Assembly (NCBI RefSeq): GCF_000172155.1 | Contig: NZ_ABIZ01000001.1 | Location: forward strand, 4,559,105-4,623,104 | Length of the DNA: 64,000 nucleotides | Reading direction: 5' to 3' | Source of the DNA: Verrucomicrobium spinosum DSM 4136 = JCM 18804 | GTDB lineage: Bacteria > Verrucomicrobiota > Verrucomicrobiia > Verrucomicrobiales > Verrucomicrobiaceae | In this document: positions 18,468 to 27,290 of the stretch, in pieces | Numbering within the stretch: position 1 is the stretch's first letter | How the letters are laid out: each line of letters starts with the position of its first letter | Translations under genes and position numbers: made by a program | Notes under the pieces: model-generated | The model's database searches: none | What the model was told of the DNA's origin: nothing | Seen by the model: the letters and a program-made list of their open reading frames with translations, nothing else

Positions 18468-19811
18468 TCAGAATTGCGAGTCCGACTTAGCTTGGACTTC
18501 GGAAGACCCTATCCGCCACTTTCTGATGAAGGCATAGGCCAGCAAAGTCGCACCAAAGTACCACGGCCACCAGGTGAGCGCAGTTCCAAACACTTGAGGA
18601 GCTTCATTGGGCAACTGTAGCCTTCCCGCCAGCCATGCCATCTGCCAGCCAAAGAGCAAGGTCACACCCCCATACGCCAGGTTGATCGTCATGCCCTTGA
18701 AGCTCAGCACTGTAGCCCGATGGGACGACGGCGTAACCTCATTCAGATAGTGCGACTGGAAGAACTGGAGAAATCGAATGGCCAGGATCAACGGAGCCAG
18801 CGCCAACACCCCCCACCAGCCCGGCACCTGAATGGCCACAACGACCAGGCCCCAGAGCGTCATTGCAATGACGACGCCGAAGTTGAAGGCCGAGGAGCGA
18901 TGCCTCACCAGCCACTCCATCCAGCCCGTGGTGAAGAAGGCCGCCACCGACCCGGCCACCGAGATCACGCCAAACGAGGCCTCGGCAATCCCAATGTGCC
19001 GATAGTAGTTGCTAGAGACGGTGAGGAACAACCGGATCGTGCTGTCCAGCAGGAAACCCAGGACCACCAGTAGGAAGGGCGCGGGCGTGCTCCAGATCCA
19101 GGCCCCGGCATGCCGAATCCCCTGCCAACTCTGCCGGACGGTGACCCAAAAGGGCTCCTTGGGACGTACCGAGGCTGGCTCCTTCATCGCAAGAGTCACG
19201 GCCAGACAGGCCAGGGCAGTAAGGACGCACAAGTACACTGGGAACTTGATCGTGTCCGCCTTGGCCAAGGCACCCTCCCCTGCCCCCAGCCAGCACAGCA
19301 GGCGGTTCATCTGGTGCACGTCATAAACGTAGGCACCTAGAAGGGATGTCACAATGAATCCCAAGGCCATCCAGCGACTCAGCCTGCCAATGACCGCCGG
19401 CCAGATGGTGGAGCGGTCCGCCTCAGGAATGCTGTCATAGGCCAGCGCTTCATCGGCCCCGCTGGAAAAAGCCTCCGCCGCCCCGCTGAGCACCCTGTTC
19501 ACAGCAAAAACCCAGAAGACCCACGGCCCTCCCACCGGCAGCAGGGCGAACACGGTCATCTCCACCACCATGAGAACCGCAGATAGCACGACCAGATTCC
19601 GCCGCCCAATGACATCCGCCATGGCCCCGCTGGGCACCTCCAGCACCACAATGCTCAAGGCCCAGATCACATTCAGCGCCGCGAACTGCGAGAGGTTCAA
19701 CCCGAAGTCGAGGAACAGAATGGTGTACACCGGGTAGTAGAACCGGCAGTTGAACAACAGGCGGAACCAGACAAAAAGCGCGGCGTTGCGGGGCATGGAA
19801 TGCGAGAGCAT
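18468..19811 (-). CDS. Major facilitator superfamily transporter
   Basis: About 447 residues with 10-12 hydrophobic segments spread along the whole length. The MFS loop signature between TM2 and TM3 is visible as VPSGAMADVIGRRNLVVLS. The protein is an inner-membrane secondary transporter; the substrate cannot be told from sequence. The frame stays open upstream to 20195, but that part has no membrane or family character, so MLSHSMPRNAALF at 19811 is taken as the start (another ATG at 19796). The gene stands alone between ddl and the AlgJ-like gene and is separated from the latter by a 711-base gap. Confidence 0.85.
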   Translation of the reverse strand: MLSHSMPRNAALFVWFRLLFNCRFYYPVYTILFLDFGLNLSQFAALNVIWALSIVVLEVPSGAMADVIGRRNLVVLSAVLMVVEMTVFALLPVGGPWVFWVFAVNRVLSGAAEAFSSGADEALAYDSIPEADRSTIWPAVIGRLSRWMALGFIVTSLLGAYVYDVHQMNRLLCWLGAGEGALAKADTIKFPVYLCVLTALACLAVTLAMKEPASVRPKEPFWVTVRQSWQGIRHAGAWIWSTPAPFLLVVLGFLLDSTIRLFLTVSSNYYRHIGIAEASFGVISVAGSVAAFFTTGWMEWLVRHRSSAFNFGVVIAMTLWGLVVVAIQVPGWWGVLALAPLILAIRFLQFFQSHYLNEVTPSSHRATVLSFKGMTINLAYGGVTLLFGWQMAWLAGRLQLPNEAPQVFGTALTWWPWYFGATLLAYAFIRKWRIGSSEVQAKSDSQF

Positions 19812-20522
19812 GGGGTGGATGTCGGAAGGCGGTACGCCCGGTGCCGCGAGGAAGAAACAACCCGCTGATGAGCGGATAGCAGGACTTTCGCGAAGAGCCT
19901 TGTCTTTTTGTCGAGATTCTAAAAGAATCAACTGGTCGAGCCGAGTTCCGATGAACGCCTCACAAATCCTGGAAGAGCTCAAGCCCCTGGGAAAGGAGAG
20001 CCACAAGCGCACGCTGATGAAAACCACGGCGTGGAGGAGCCCTGCGATGGGGTGGCGACTGTGCCCACCAATGCCGCCATCGTGGGAGGCGTTGTGGTAG
20101 CGTGCTCGAATGCCGCGAACATTCCCAATGAGTGGCTCAGGATTCGGGAGACATTGAAGTTCAAAGTGTAGCGAGAGGAACCCGCCTGGCATCACCCCTG
20201 AACACTGGAGGGTCCCACCGCTGTCAACCGATAGGACACTTGCTCACCTGGCGACGAAGTCGCTTTGGAGTGCGCGCGGGAACCGCCGCTTTGGCGGAGC
20301 TTGTGAGGTCCACTCCACGATCACGGTCGAGCAGGGCCATTGTCACCCCAACCACCTCCGCAAGCCCTGGTCACACCCCAAGGTTTCAGGAACTCACAAG
20401 AGCCGCAAAAGCGGCGGTTCCCGCCACAGTCCCAGAGATGCTTCGCATCCAGGTGATGGATGCGAATGCTTATTTGGCCACGAATTCGCCCTTCGACATT
20501 GAAGGCACAGCACCTCTCCCCT
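19812..20522. other. Intergenic region of 711 bases with a long inverted repeat
   Basis: No convincing gene. The first 384 bases are open on the minus strand in frame with the MFS gene but show no protein-family character. The second half holds the inverted repeat at 20276-20424. Confidence 0.5.
20276..20424. repeat. Long imperfect inverted repeat
   Basis: Arms at 20276-20307 and 20393-20424 match at 29 of 32 positions, with 85 bases between. Each arm itself contains a small GC-rich hairpin (GGGAACCGCCGC). It lies beyond the end of the AlgJ-like gene. It could be a pair of REP-type elements in opposite orientation or a remnant of a small transposable element. Confidence 0.6.
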
Positions 20523-22265
20523 CTACGGAATCTCCTCCGCCTTTTCCACGAACCAGCGTTCCGCATCAAACGCGGTGCTTTCATCGCTCAGGTTGAAGTT
20601 CCCAATGGCTGGCTCTTTCTCCTTCTTCACATCCCACGGCACCAGCGTCAGGCGGTAGCGTTTGCCCTGGGCAAAGGCCGCGGTGGGTTGCATCTGCTTC
20701 TCCCTGAAGGTCCACTGCACTCCTAGGATCTGCTTGGCCTCCATCGCGCCGGTCACCACCTTGCCCACTTCATAGGTGGCGGTGTGAAGGGCGTTGGTAT
20801 AAGGGGTGCCGTTGGGGTCCTGGTTGGCGGACTTCTCGGTCAACGTGGCCTCTACCACCACATCGCCAGCAGGGGCGGCGGCATCGTGCGACACCCCGCC
20901 TGCAGCGGCTGATGAGGTCTTCTCGCTAAACTTCACCCGGGCCCAAGTGATGTTGGCGGCACGGGCGGCATTGGTGGAAAGCAACACATCGCGAGCGGCG
21001 ATCACCCAGATGACGAGCTTCTTCTCCCGGACTTCATCGTCGGGACGGCGGGCCAGTTCACGGCGCACCTCGGTGGAGCCCTGGCCGTTCTTCGCGATCA
21101 CATCAAGGGGACGTTGGAGGAGCAGGCTGAGGTGCTGGGCAAATCCGGACCGGATGGGCTCATCGGGCTTGTCCGGATTCTCAAAGCCCAGGGTGGGATC
21201 ATCGTAGATGTTCACGAAGCTGTCCCCCAGCAGGACCAAGGGCGAGCGGCTGTTCTGCGTGCCTTCGCCAATGACATTCAGGAACACTTCTTCCTCGTCA
21301 AAGAACTGATGGGGATCCTTAAGATCCAACAGCTTCACCAGGTCTCCCAGGCTGCTGCGATGCACGCCATCCACCGCACGGATGGTGCGGAAGCCAGGGC
21401 CCAGTGCCTGCGGGTACTTGGCCTTGATGTGGTCTGCCACCTTTTCGGCGGCCAGGCGCATCGCCTCTGGCGTCCAGTGCGTGTCCTGCTTCAAGAACGC
21501 GTCCTTCTTCAGCTTGAGCGCTTCTTCGCTCTCTTTGGCAATCTCGCGGTTCTGTGAATTGGCTTCCAGGTAAAACACCCGCTTGCGCTCACCGCGCAGC
21601 TTGGAGAGGTCCTGCGTGAGATCCAGCACATCCACTCCGTTCTTGCGGAGCAGGCTGTAGAACGCCGGGGCATCCGGGTGAGTCACCCAGGAGGGCGTTG
21701 ACTGCGGGGCCACCTGCTCGTTGTAAATCATCGGCTTCAGCGGCACAGGTACCAGGAGAAGGTCGATGCCCCGCTCCTTGAGCTGGGCGGCGTACTCGAT
21801 GATGAGCTCGCGGGTTTCCGGCACCCTCCCCAGCTCTGGGTCCTTCATCACGCTGAAGGGCTCAGGCTTGATGGGGCCATAACCGGTGAGTGCCTTCAAA
21901 TCTGGGTGGTAGAAGAGCCACCCCTCCCAACCCAGGTAGGTCTTGAGATTGCCTTCATCAGCGTACTCCAGCAGCATGCTCTGGGCCTTCTGCCGCAGCG
22001 CCACGCTGTAGCCCGCCTTGTCGGTGACCTTCTCCACCTCGCGCAGATGGTGCACAATGTCCTGCTGCCCTGGACGCCAGCTCAGCAAACGGGATGCAGG
22101 TGACTCTTTCCACTTCCCCTGACTGGCAAGGTACACATGCCAGCCCAACGCCGGGAGAATGAGCATGAGCATGAAGCCCGCAATGAAGATCGTGGCGACG
22201 CCTTTGCCGATCTCAAAGACCGTGCGGCAGCGTTCCTCCGCGAAGGGGTTGTGCATCTGGGACAT
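20523..22265 (-). CDS. AlgJ/AlgX-like SGNH acetyltransferase-type protein
   Basis: 580 residues with one N-terminal membrane segment (about 22-45, GVATIFIAGFMLMLILPALG) and a large periplasmic part. The SGNH-like features of the AlgJ/AlgX/DHHW group are visible: DTHWTPEAMRLAAEKV (Asp-His pair) and the Ser motif VLLGDSFVN. Such proteins receive acetyl groups passed across the membrane by the MBOAT partner and put them on a polysaccharide. The MBOAT gene is 54 bases upstream on the same strand, so the two form a working pair. The acceptor glycan is unknown and no alginate synthesis genes are nearby. The C-terminal 150 residues look like an extra beta-rich domain. Confidence 0.82.
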   Translation of the reverse strand: MSQMHNPFAEERCRTVFEIGKGVATIFIAGFMLMLILPALGWHVYLASQGKWKESPASRLLSWRPGQQDIVHHLREVEKVTDKAGYSVALRQKAQSMLLEYADEGNLKTYLGWEGWLFYHPDLKALTGYGPIKPEPFSVMKDPELGRVPETRELIIEYAAQLKERGIDLLLVPVPLKPMIYNEQVAPQSTPSWVTHPDAPAFYSLLRKNGVDVLDLTQDLSKLRGERKRVFYLEANSQNREIAKESEEALKLKKDAFLKQDTHWTPEAMRLAAEKVADHIKAKYPQALGPGFRTIRAVDGVHRSSLGDLVKLLDLKDPHQFFDEEEVFLNVIGEGTQNSRSPLVLLGDSFVNIYDDPTLGFENPDKPDEPIRSGFAQHLSLLLQRPLDVIAKNGQGSTEVRRELARRPDDEVREKKLVIWVIAARDVLLSTNAARAANITWARVKFSEKTSSAAAGGVSHDAAAPAGDVVVEATLTEKSANQDPNGTPYTNALHTATYEVGKVVTGAMEAKQILGVQWTFREKQMQPTAAFAQGKRYRLTLVPWDVKKEKEPAIGNFNLSDESTAFDAERWFVEKAEEIP

Positions 22266-22319
22266 GGCAGAAATGAGGCTGAAGGGGAAATCGAACCCGG
22301 AGAAACTCCAACTGGGAGA

Positions 22320-23786
22320 CTAGAACTGGAAGTACAGGAACGGACTGTGGCCACGGGTGACCATGATCGTGACAGCAAGCAGGAAGAGCGGCACGGCGAT
22401 GAGTGCCTTCCACAAGGTGAATCGCTGCAGCATGGTCTGCGTATTGGGCATAAACCAGACGGCGAAGGCGCAGATGCAGAACTGGAACAGATTGAACCCA
22501 CGAAGCAGTTCCGACTCCAGCAACAACGAGGTGGCTACCGCATTGCCCTGACCGAACATGGTGCCGAGGTAACGCCAGGCGACCTCAAAGTTCTCCGCAC
22601 GGAAGAACACCCAGGTGATGAGCAGGATGAAGAAGGTCAGCGGAATCTTCACCACGGCAGGTGCCTTGCCATAGAAGGAGTTTTTCCCCATGAGCCGCTC
22701 CAGTGCCAGCATGCCCCCATGGATGGCCCCCCAGATGACAAAGTTCCAAGACGCGCCATGCCAGAGGCCGCCGATCACCATCGTCAGCATGAGATTGACA
22801 TACGTCCGCCCCCGCCCTTTCCGGTTGCCCCCCAGCGGGATGTAAAGGTAGTCCCGCAGGAAGGTGGAGAGAGAGATGTGCCAGCGTCGCCAGAAATCGG
22901 TGATGCTGACGCTCTTGTACGGCGAGTTGAAGTTCTCGATGAAATAGAAACCGAGCAACCGGGCCAGACCGACGGCCATATCTGAGTAGGCGCTGAAGTC
23001 AAAGTAGATCTGGAAAGCGTAGGCAACGATGCCAATCCAGGCCGCCAGGGTGGTGAGAGAGCCTGCCCCGCTGCCAAAGGCACTGTCGGCGATGGCCCCC
23101 ATGGGATCGGCCAGCAGGATTTTCTTTGCCAGACCAAAACTGAAGCGGGTGAGCCCCAGGGCAAAGCCCTCCACCGTGTGCACGCGGTGGCGCATCTGGT
23201 GGTCGATGATGCCATAACGCACGATGGGCCCCGCGACCAGGTGCGGAAAGAGGGAGACGAAACAGGTGAAGTCCAGAAACGAATGCGCGGGCTTGGCGTG
23301 ACCACGGTAGAGGTCCACGCAATAGCTCAAACTCTGGAAAACGTAGAACGAGATGCCCGCCGGCAGGATGATGTTCTGGAAGAAAGCGGGCACTGCCACA
23401 CTGCCCCACCCCATGGCGGAGGAGATGCCCTGAACCGAATCCACGGCGAACGCGGTGTATTTGAAAAAGGCGAGCGCCGCGAGGTTTGAGGTGACGGAGA
23501 GCACCACGCCCAGCTTCTTTCGTCGCTGCACATCCTCATCCGTCCCTCCCCGCTCTTTAAGCTTGTCCGCATTCGCGATCATCGAGCCCAGGTTGTAGTC
23601 GAGCGCGGTGGTGCCCAGCATGAGCAGCACGAACCACGGGTTCCACCAGCCATAAAAGATCATCCCCGCGATGGTGAGATACAGGTGTCTCAGGGTGGTA
23701 TTGGTCTTCAGGCCCAACAGCAGGTAGTAGCCGGACACTACCAGGGGCAGGAAATAGAAAATGAAGATGTGCGAACTAAAAACCAC
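22320..23786 (-). CDS. MBOAT family O-acyltransferase (AlgI-like)
   Basis: 488 residues with about 10-12 membrane segments. Family signs include FVSLFPHLVAGPIVR, YFDFSAYSDMAVGLARLLG, NFNSPYKSVSITDFWRRWHI and the catalytic His region GGLWHGASWNFVIWG. It moves acetyl groups from a cytosolic donor across the inner membrane. It pairs with the SGNH-type gene downstream (54-base gap). Proteins like AlgI, PatA and DltB share this architecture; the best match in motif spacing is AlgI-type. The start MVFSSHIFIFYFLP is standard for the family. Confidence 0.9.
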   Translation of the reverse strand: MVFSSHIFIFYFLPLVVSGYYLLLGLKTNTTLRHLYLTIAGMIFYGWWNPWFVLLMLGTTALDYNLGSMIANADKLKERGGTDEDVQRRKKLGVVLSVTSNLAALAFFKYTAFAVDSVQGISSAMGWGSVAVPAFFQNIILPAGISFYVFQSLSYCVDLYRGHAKPAHSFLDFTCFVSLFPHLVAGPIVRYGIIDHQMRHRVHTVEGFALGLTRFSFGLAKKILLADPMGAIADSAFGSGAGSLTTLAAWIGIVAYAFQIYFDFSAYSDMAVGLARLLGFYFIENFNSPYKSVSITDFWRRWHISLSTFLRDYLYIPLGGNRKGRGRTYVNLMLTMVIGGLWHGASWNFVIWGAIHGGMLALERLMGKNSFYGKAPAVVKIPLTFFILLITWVFFRAENFEVAWRYLGTMFGQGNAVATSLLLESELLRGFNLFQFCICAFAVWFMPNTQTMLQRFTLWKALIAVPLFLLAVTIMVTRGHSPFLYFQF

Positions 23787-23866
23787 GCGCTGGACTTAAA
23801 CGGGAATGCTCATGGGTCAAGGGGAGTTGCCACCCGCTGACCTGGAGGACAGTTCATCCGAACGCC

Positions 23867-24799
23867 TCAAGCCACCGCCTGTAGCACGCTCCGCGCCTCT
23901 GTCGCGTCCAGGGCAATCTGCGCCTTTAGCGCTTCCAGCCCATCGAACTTCCGTTCATCCCGGAGCTTCTGGACGAAGGCAACCTCCATCTGGTGCCCGT
24001 AGAAGTCGCCACTCTGGTCGAAAAGATGCACCTCCAGTGAGCGCTCGCCACCGGAGTCCACCGTGGGCCGAAAGCCCAAATTAGCCACGCCAGAAAGGCA
24101 GCGCCCGTTCAACTGCACCCGCACGGCATAGACTCCAGTGGGGGGCAGTTCTTCATTCTCCACCCGGACATTCGCCGTGGGGAAGCCCAGGGTCCGGCCG
24201 AGCTGACGGCCCACCACCACCTCCCCCAGGACAGTGTAGGGTCGCCCGAGGAGTTCGGCTGCCCTTGAGAAATCGGCCGCGCGCACAGCTTCGCGTATGA
24301 GCGTGCTGCTGACCACCTCGTCACTCAGTTTAACCTCCGGCACCCCATAGACGCCGAATCCAAACTCGCGTCCCAACTCCATGAGCTGGTGGATGTTGCC
24401 TCCTCGCCCCTTCCCAAAACTCCAGGTGTATCCCACCGAGATGAAACCCAGCGGCTGGCAACTCTGGCTCAACGCGCCAACAAATTGGGCGGCATCAATC
24501 TTGGCGAAGTCAGGCGTGAACTTGCAAATGAGCACGTCGGTCACACCGAGCTGCTCCAGGATTTGAAGCTTGTGCCGGGTGCTGCACAGAAGCCGGGGAG
24601 CCGACTCTGGACGCAATACCCGCAGCGGATGGGGATCAAACGTCATGACCACTGCCGTCCCCTGATGGGTGGCGGCGTGGTCCATGGCCGCCCGGATCAC
24701 CTCCTGATGCCCCAGATGCACCCCGTCAAACACCCCAATGGCCAGCGCCACCGGGCCGCGAAGAGCCCGGAGGTCGCCGATGGAGGAGTGAGTCCGCAT
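23867..24799 (-). CDS. ribF: Bifunctional riboflavin kinase / FAD synthetase
   Basis: 310 residues, normal length. The N-terminal nucleotidyltransferase has GVFDGVHLGHQEVI and TFDPHPLRVL; the C-terminal kinase has GRTLGFPTANV and TGVYAVRVQLNG. It turns riboflavin into FMN and then FAD in the cytosol. It is the last gene of the nusA-infB-rbfA-nrnA-truB-ribF series, a common arrangement in bacteria, and follows truB by 106 bases. Confidence 0.95.
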   Translation of the reverse strand: MRTHSSIGDLRALRGPVALAIGVFDGVHLGHQEVIRAAMDHAATHQGTAVVMTFDPHPLRVLRPESAPRLLCSTRHKLQILEQLGVTDVLICKFTPDFAKIDAAQFVGALSQSCQPLGFISVGYTWSFGKGRGGNIHQLMELGREFGFGVYGVPEVKLSDEVVSSTLIREAVRAADFSRAAELLGRPYTVLGEVVVGRQLGRTLGFPTANVRVENEELPPTGVYAVRVQLNGRCLSGVANLGFRPTVDSGGERSLEVHLFDQSGDFYGHQMEVAFVQKLRDERKFDGLEALKAQIALDATEARSVLQAVA

Positions 24800-24905
24800 G
24801 GGGTCAATGAGAACGGTTCAAACGTTGGACGCAAACAGAATAGAAGCGCAGTCACACTTGAGATCCTGAACCATCTACCTCTTACCTCCAACCATTTACC
24901 ATATC

Positions 24906-25634
24906 CTAAGCGCCCCTCAGCTTCGACACATCGTACAGAGAGTACATGGCAGCCAGGGCCTCATCACGACGACCTTCCTTGAGCACATCGAAGGTCGTGA
25001 ACTTGCCAGGCTGGAAGGTGAAGTGCCCAGAGCGGGTGCGGCGCAGCGCGCTCAAGTGAGCTCCGCAACCAAGGTGCTGACCCACGTCATGCGCATAGGT
25101 GCGTACATAGAACCCCTTGCTACAGACGACGCGGAAGTCGATCTCCGGAACCTCCACCCGGGTGAGCTCGTAGTCAAACACGTGCACCAGCCGGGGCTCG
25201 CGCTCGATCACCTTGCCCTGCCGGGCCAGCTTGTAGAGCGGCACGCCGTCTTTCTTGATGGCGGAGACCATGGGCGGTGTCTGGTAGAAATCCCCACGCA
25301 TGGTGTCGAAAGCCCCCTTGATCTGCTCGGTTGTGAAGGCGGGCACCTCCTTTTCTTCGATGATCTCCCCTTCCCGATCCTGGGTAGAGGTGGTGGCACC
25401 CAGCCGCGCGGTGCCGGTGTACTCCTTGTCCTCACTCATCAGGAGATCCTGGATGCGCGTGGCATTGCCAATGACCAGGATGAGCATCCCGGTGGCCATA
25501 GGGTCCAGCGTGCCGCAGTGGCCGATCTTTTTCGTATTCAGGCATCGGCGGGCCACCGCCACCACGTCGTGAGACGTCATGTCAGGCGATTTATCTACCA
25601 GGAGGACTCCACTAATCGGTTCGTTCGATTTCAT
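24906..25634 (-). CDS. truB: tRNA pseudouridine(55) synthase TruB
   Basis: 242 residues, shorter than the roughly 300 of many TruB proteins because the C-terminal PUA domain seems reduced or missing. The catalytic motif KIGHCGTLDPMATGMLIL carries the essential Asp. Also visible are GVLLVDKSPDMTSHD, YTGTARLG and GFYVRTYAHDVG. It makes pseudouridine 55 in the T loop of tRNAs. The start overlaps the end of the DHH phosphoesterase gene by 23 bases, pointing to coupled translation. Confidence 0.93.
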   Translation of the reverse strand: MKSNEPISGVLLVDKSPDMTSHDVVAVARRCLNTKKIGHCGTLDPMATGMLILVIGNATRIQDLLMSEDKEYTGTARLGATTSTQDREGEIIEEKEVPAFTTEQIKGAFDTMRGDFYQTPPMVSAIKKDGVPLYKLARQGKVIEREPRLVHVFDYELTRVEVPEIDFRVVCSKGFYVRTYAHDVGQHLGCGAHLSALRRTRSGHFTFQPGKFTTFDVLKEGRRDEALAAMYSLYDVSKLRGA

Positions 25635-26592
25635 TCTTTAATACTTCAAGGAAACGTGACTCCGCCTCTGCCACTGGGCCGGGCAGACGTGCCCCGGCAG
25701 CCATGACATGGCCCCCACCGCCAAACTCACCACAGACACGTGAGACATTGACGCGTGAGTCTTTAGACCGGGCACTCACACGAATGCGCCCGTCAGGCAG
25801 CTCTTCAAAAATGACAGCAGCCACCACACCCTCAATGGATCGCATGATGTCGATGAGCCCTTCGGTATCGCCCGGCTGGATCTGAATCTCCTCCTGCAGG
25901 GCCTGGCTCAGCGCCCAGCTTGCCACCCGCTGCCCGCAGGTGAACTTCATCTCGTTGAGCAGAGCCTTCTGCAAAAGCACCCGGCGCAGGGGATGGGTCT
26001 GGTAGAGATGGGTCGCGAGCGCGGCCGTGTCCAGCCCGGCCTCCATCATCTCCGCCACGATACGGTGCGTGCGTGGATTGGTGCTGCTGTACTGAAAGGA
26101 GCCCGTGTCCGTGCTGATGGCCGCGAAGAGGTTCTCCCGAACCATCGCATCCATGGGAAACTGGCTGACCTGCAGCAGCTCATAGACGAGCTGCCCCGCA
26201 GCAGGCGAGGCGCTGTCGATATGGTTGAAATGGCCGTAGCGAGGGTTCGTGCCGTGGTGGTCCACGTTGATGAGCACAGGCGCATTCTGAAAGGCGGTCA
26301 GAGTGCGCTCGCCCAGGCGGTCTTTCGCCGCGGTGTCCAAGGCCACGGCCACGTCCAGCTCCAGCGGCACGGCTTGGGAAACTTGCACGAGGTTCGACCC
26401 CGCAAGGAAAGTCAGATTGGGGGGCACGCCATCTTCAGACAAGATCGAGACAGCCTTGCCCATAAGCTGCAGGCTGCGCCCCAGACCCACAATGCTGCCA
26501 ATGGCGTCGCCATCAGGCCGCACGTGACACGCGATGCCAATCCTCGACGCATCGCGAAGCAGGGCACCCAGATGGGACAGGCTGTCATTCAT
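25612..26592 (-). CDS. nrnA: DHH-family phosphoesterase (NrnA-like oligoribonuclease / pAp phosphatase)
   Basis: 326 residues. DHH domain motifs: HVRPDGDAIGSIVGLGRSL, ALDTAAKDRLGE, and NVDHHGTNPRYG with the metal-binding DHH. The C-terminal DHHA1 domain ends with GGGGHVMAAGARLPG. NrnA enzymes degrade 2-5 nt RNA oligomers and remove phosphate from pAp. It lies between rbfA and truB, the common place for this gene. The start at 26592 (MNDSLSHLGALL) is preferred; the frame is open 14 codons further upstream. Confidence 0.92.
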   Translation of the reverse strand: MNDSLSHLGALLRDASRIGIACHVRPDGDAIGSIVGLGRSLQLMGKAVSILSEDGVPPNLTFLAGSNLVQVSQAVPLELDVAVALDTAAKDRLGERTLTAFQNAPVLINVDHHGTNPRYGHFNHIDSASPAAGQLVYELLQVSQFPMDAMVRENLFAAISTDTGSFQYSSTNPRTHRIVAEMMEAGLDTAALATHLYQTHPLRRVLLQKALLNEMKFTCGQRVASWALSQALQEEIQIQPGDTEGLIDIMRSIEGVVAAVIFEELPDGRIRVSARSKDSRVNVSRVCGEFGGGGHVMAAGARLPGPVAEAESRFLEVLKNEIERTD

Positions 26593-26733
26593 GGCTGGAG
26601 GGAAGAGAGAGGTTGGAGCAAGAGATCGGGACACACAGAGCTCAGGAAGGCCTCCGGATCAAGGGGCAGCCTCGCTCAGCGCTCCGTAGCGACTGACCTG
26701 CTCTGACCGGAGCAGATCCAAATGGCACCGGAG

Positions 26734-27189
26734 TCAACGGGATTTGTCTGAGCGGTCGTCCGCAGCATCGCGGTCGTCCTCGGCCTCATCCTCCCCTTCA
26801 GGGGCGTCGTCATTGTCAACCCCCTCCTCAGCAACAGGCTCCTCGTCAGGGAGCGGCTCGGGGAGAGTTTCAATGAGGGCCAGCACCCTCACGCCACGCT
26901 CAATGGAGGTGTCGTATTTGAAAGTGAGAGACGGAGAATTCTTGAGAATCACGCGCTTAAAGAGCTCCCGCTGGATCAGGCCGCGGTTCTCATTGAGCTT
27001 GCGCACAATATTGGGCGCAGCGTGTTCCTTGCCGAGAATTCCCACATAGATGAAGCACTGCTTCAGGTCAGGGGTGACATCGACTTCGTGAATGGTCACC
27101 ACGGAGCCCGCAAAAGTGAAGTTGCGGTCCACGATGGGCCCCAACTCGCGCTTGATGAGCTCACGGACGCGCGCGAGGCGGTGGTTCAT
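26734..27189 (-). CDS. rbfA: 30S ribosome-binding factor RbfA
   Basis: 151 residues. The KH-type core is MNHRLARVRELIKRELGPIV, ITIHE-like VVTIHEVDVTPDLKQCFIYV, and the end of the fold with LTFKYDTSIERGVRV. The C-terminal 50 residues form a highly acidic tail (EEGVDNDDAPEGEDEAEDD) that typical RbfA lacks. RbfA helps mature the 16S 5' end and fits the cold-shock ribosome assembly role. An ATG at 27225 would add 12 residues. It follows infB after about 100 bases, as expected for this operon. Confidence 0.9.
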   Translation of the reverse strand: MNHRLARVRELIKRELGPIVDRNFTFAGSVVTIHEVDVTPDLKQCFIYVGILGKEHAAPNIVRKLNENRGLIQRELFKRVILKNSPSLTFKYDTSIERGVRVLALIETLPEPLPDEEPVAEEGVDNDDAPEGEDEAEDDRDAADDRSDKSR

Positions 27190-27290
27190 GTCGGTATTTG
27201 AAAAGAGGTTTGAGGGGTCGGGCATGCCCGGGCATGAAGCCCATTGGCAGTCCCGCACCCCGGGATGAATCGTATAGAGAGGGCGACCGT

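Noticed and set aside
19812-20195. N-terminal extension of the MFS protein
   Set aside because: The 128 extra residues have no membrane or family character; the helix pattern starts at 19811.
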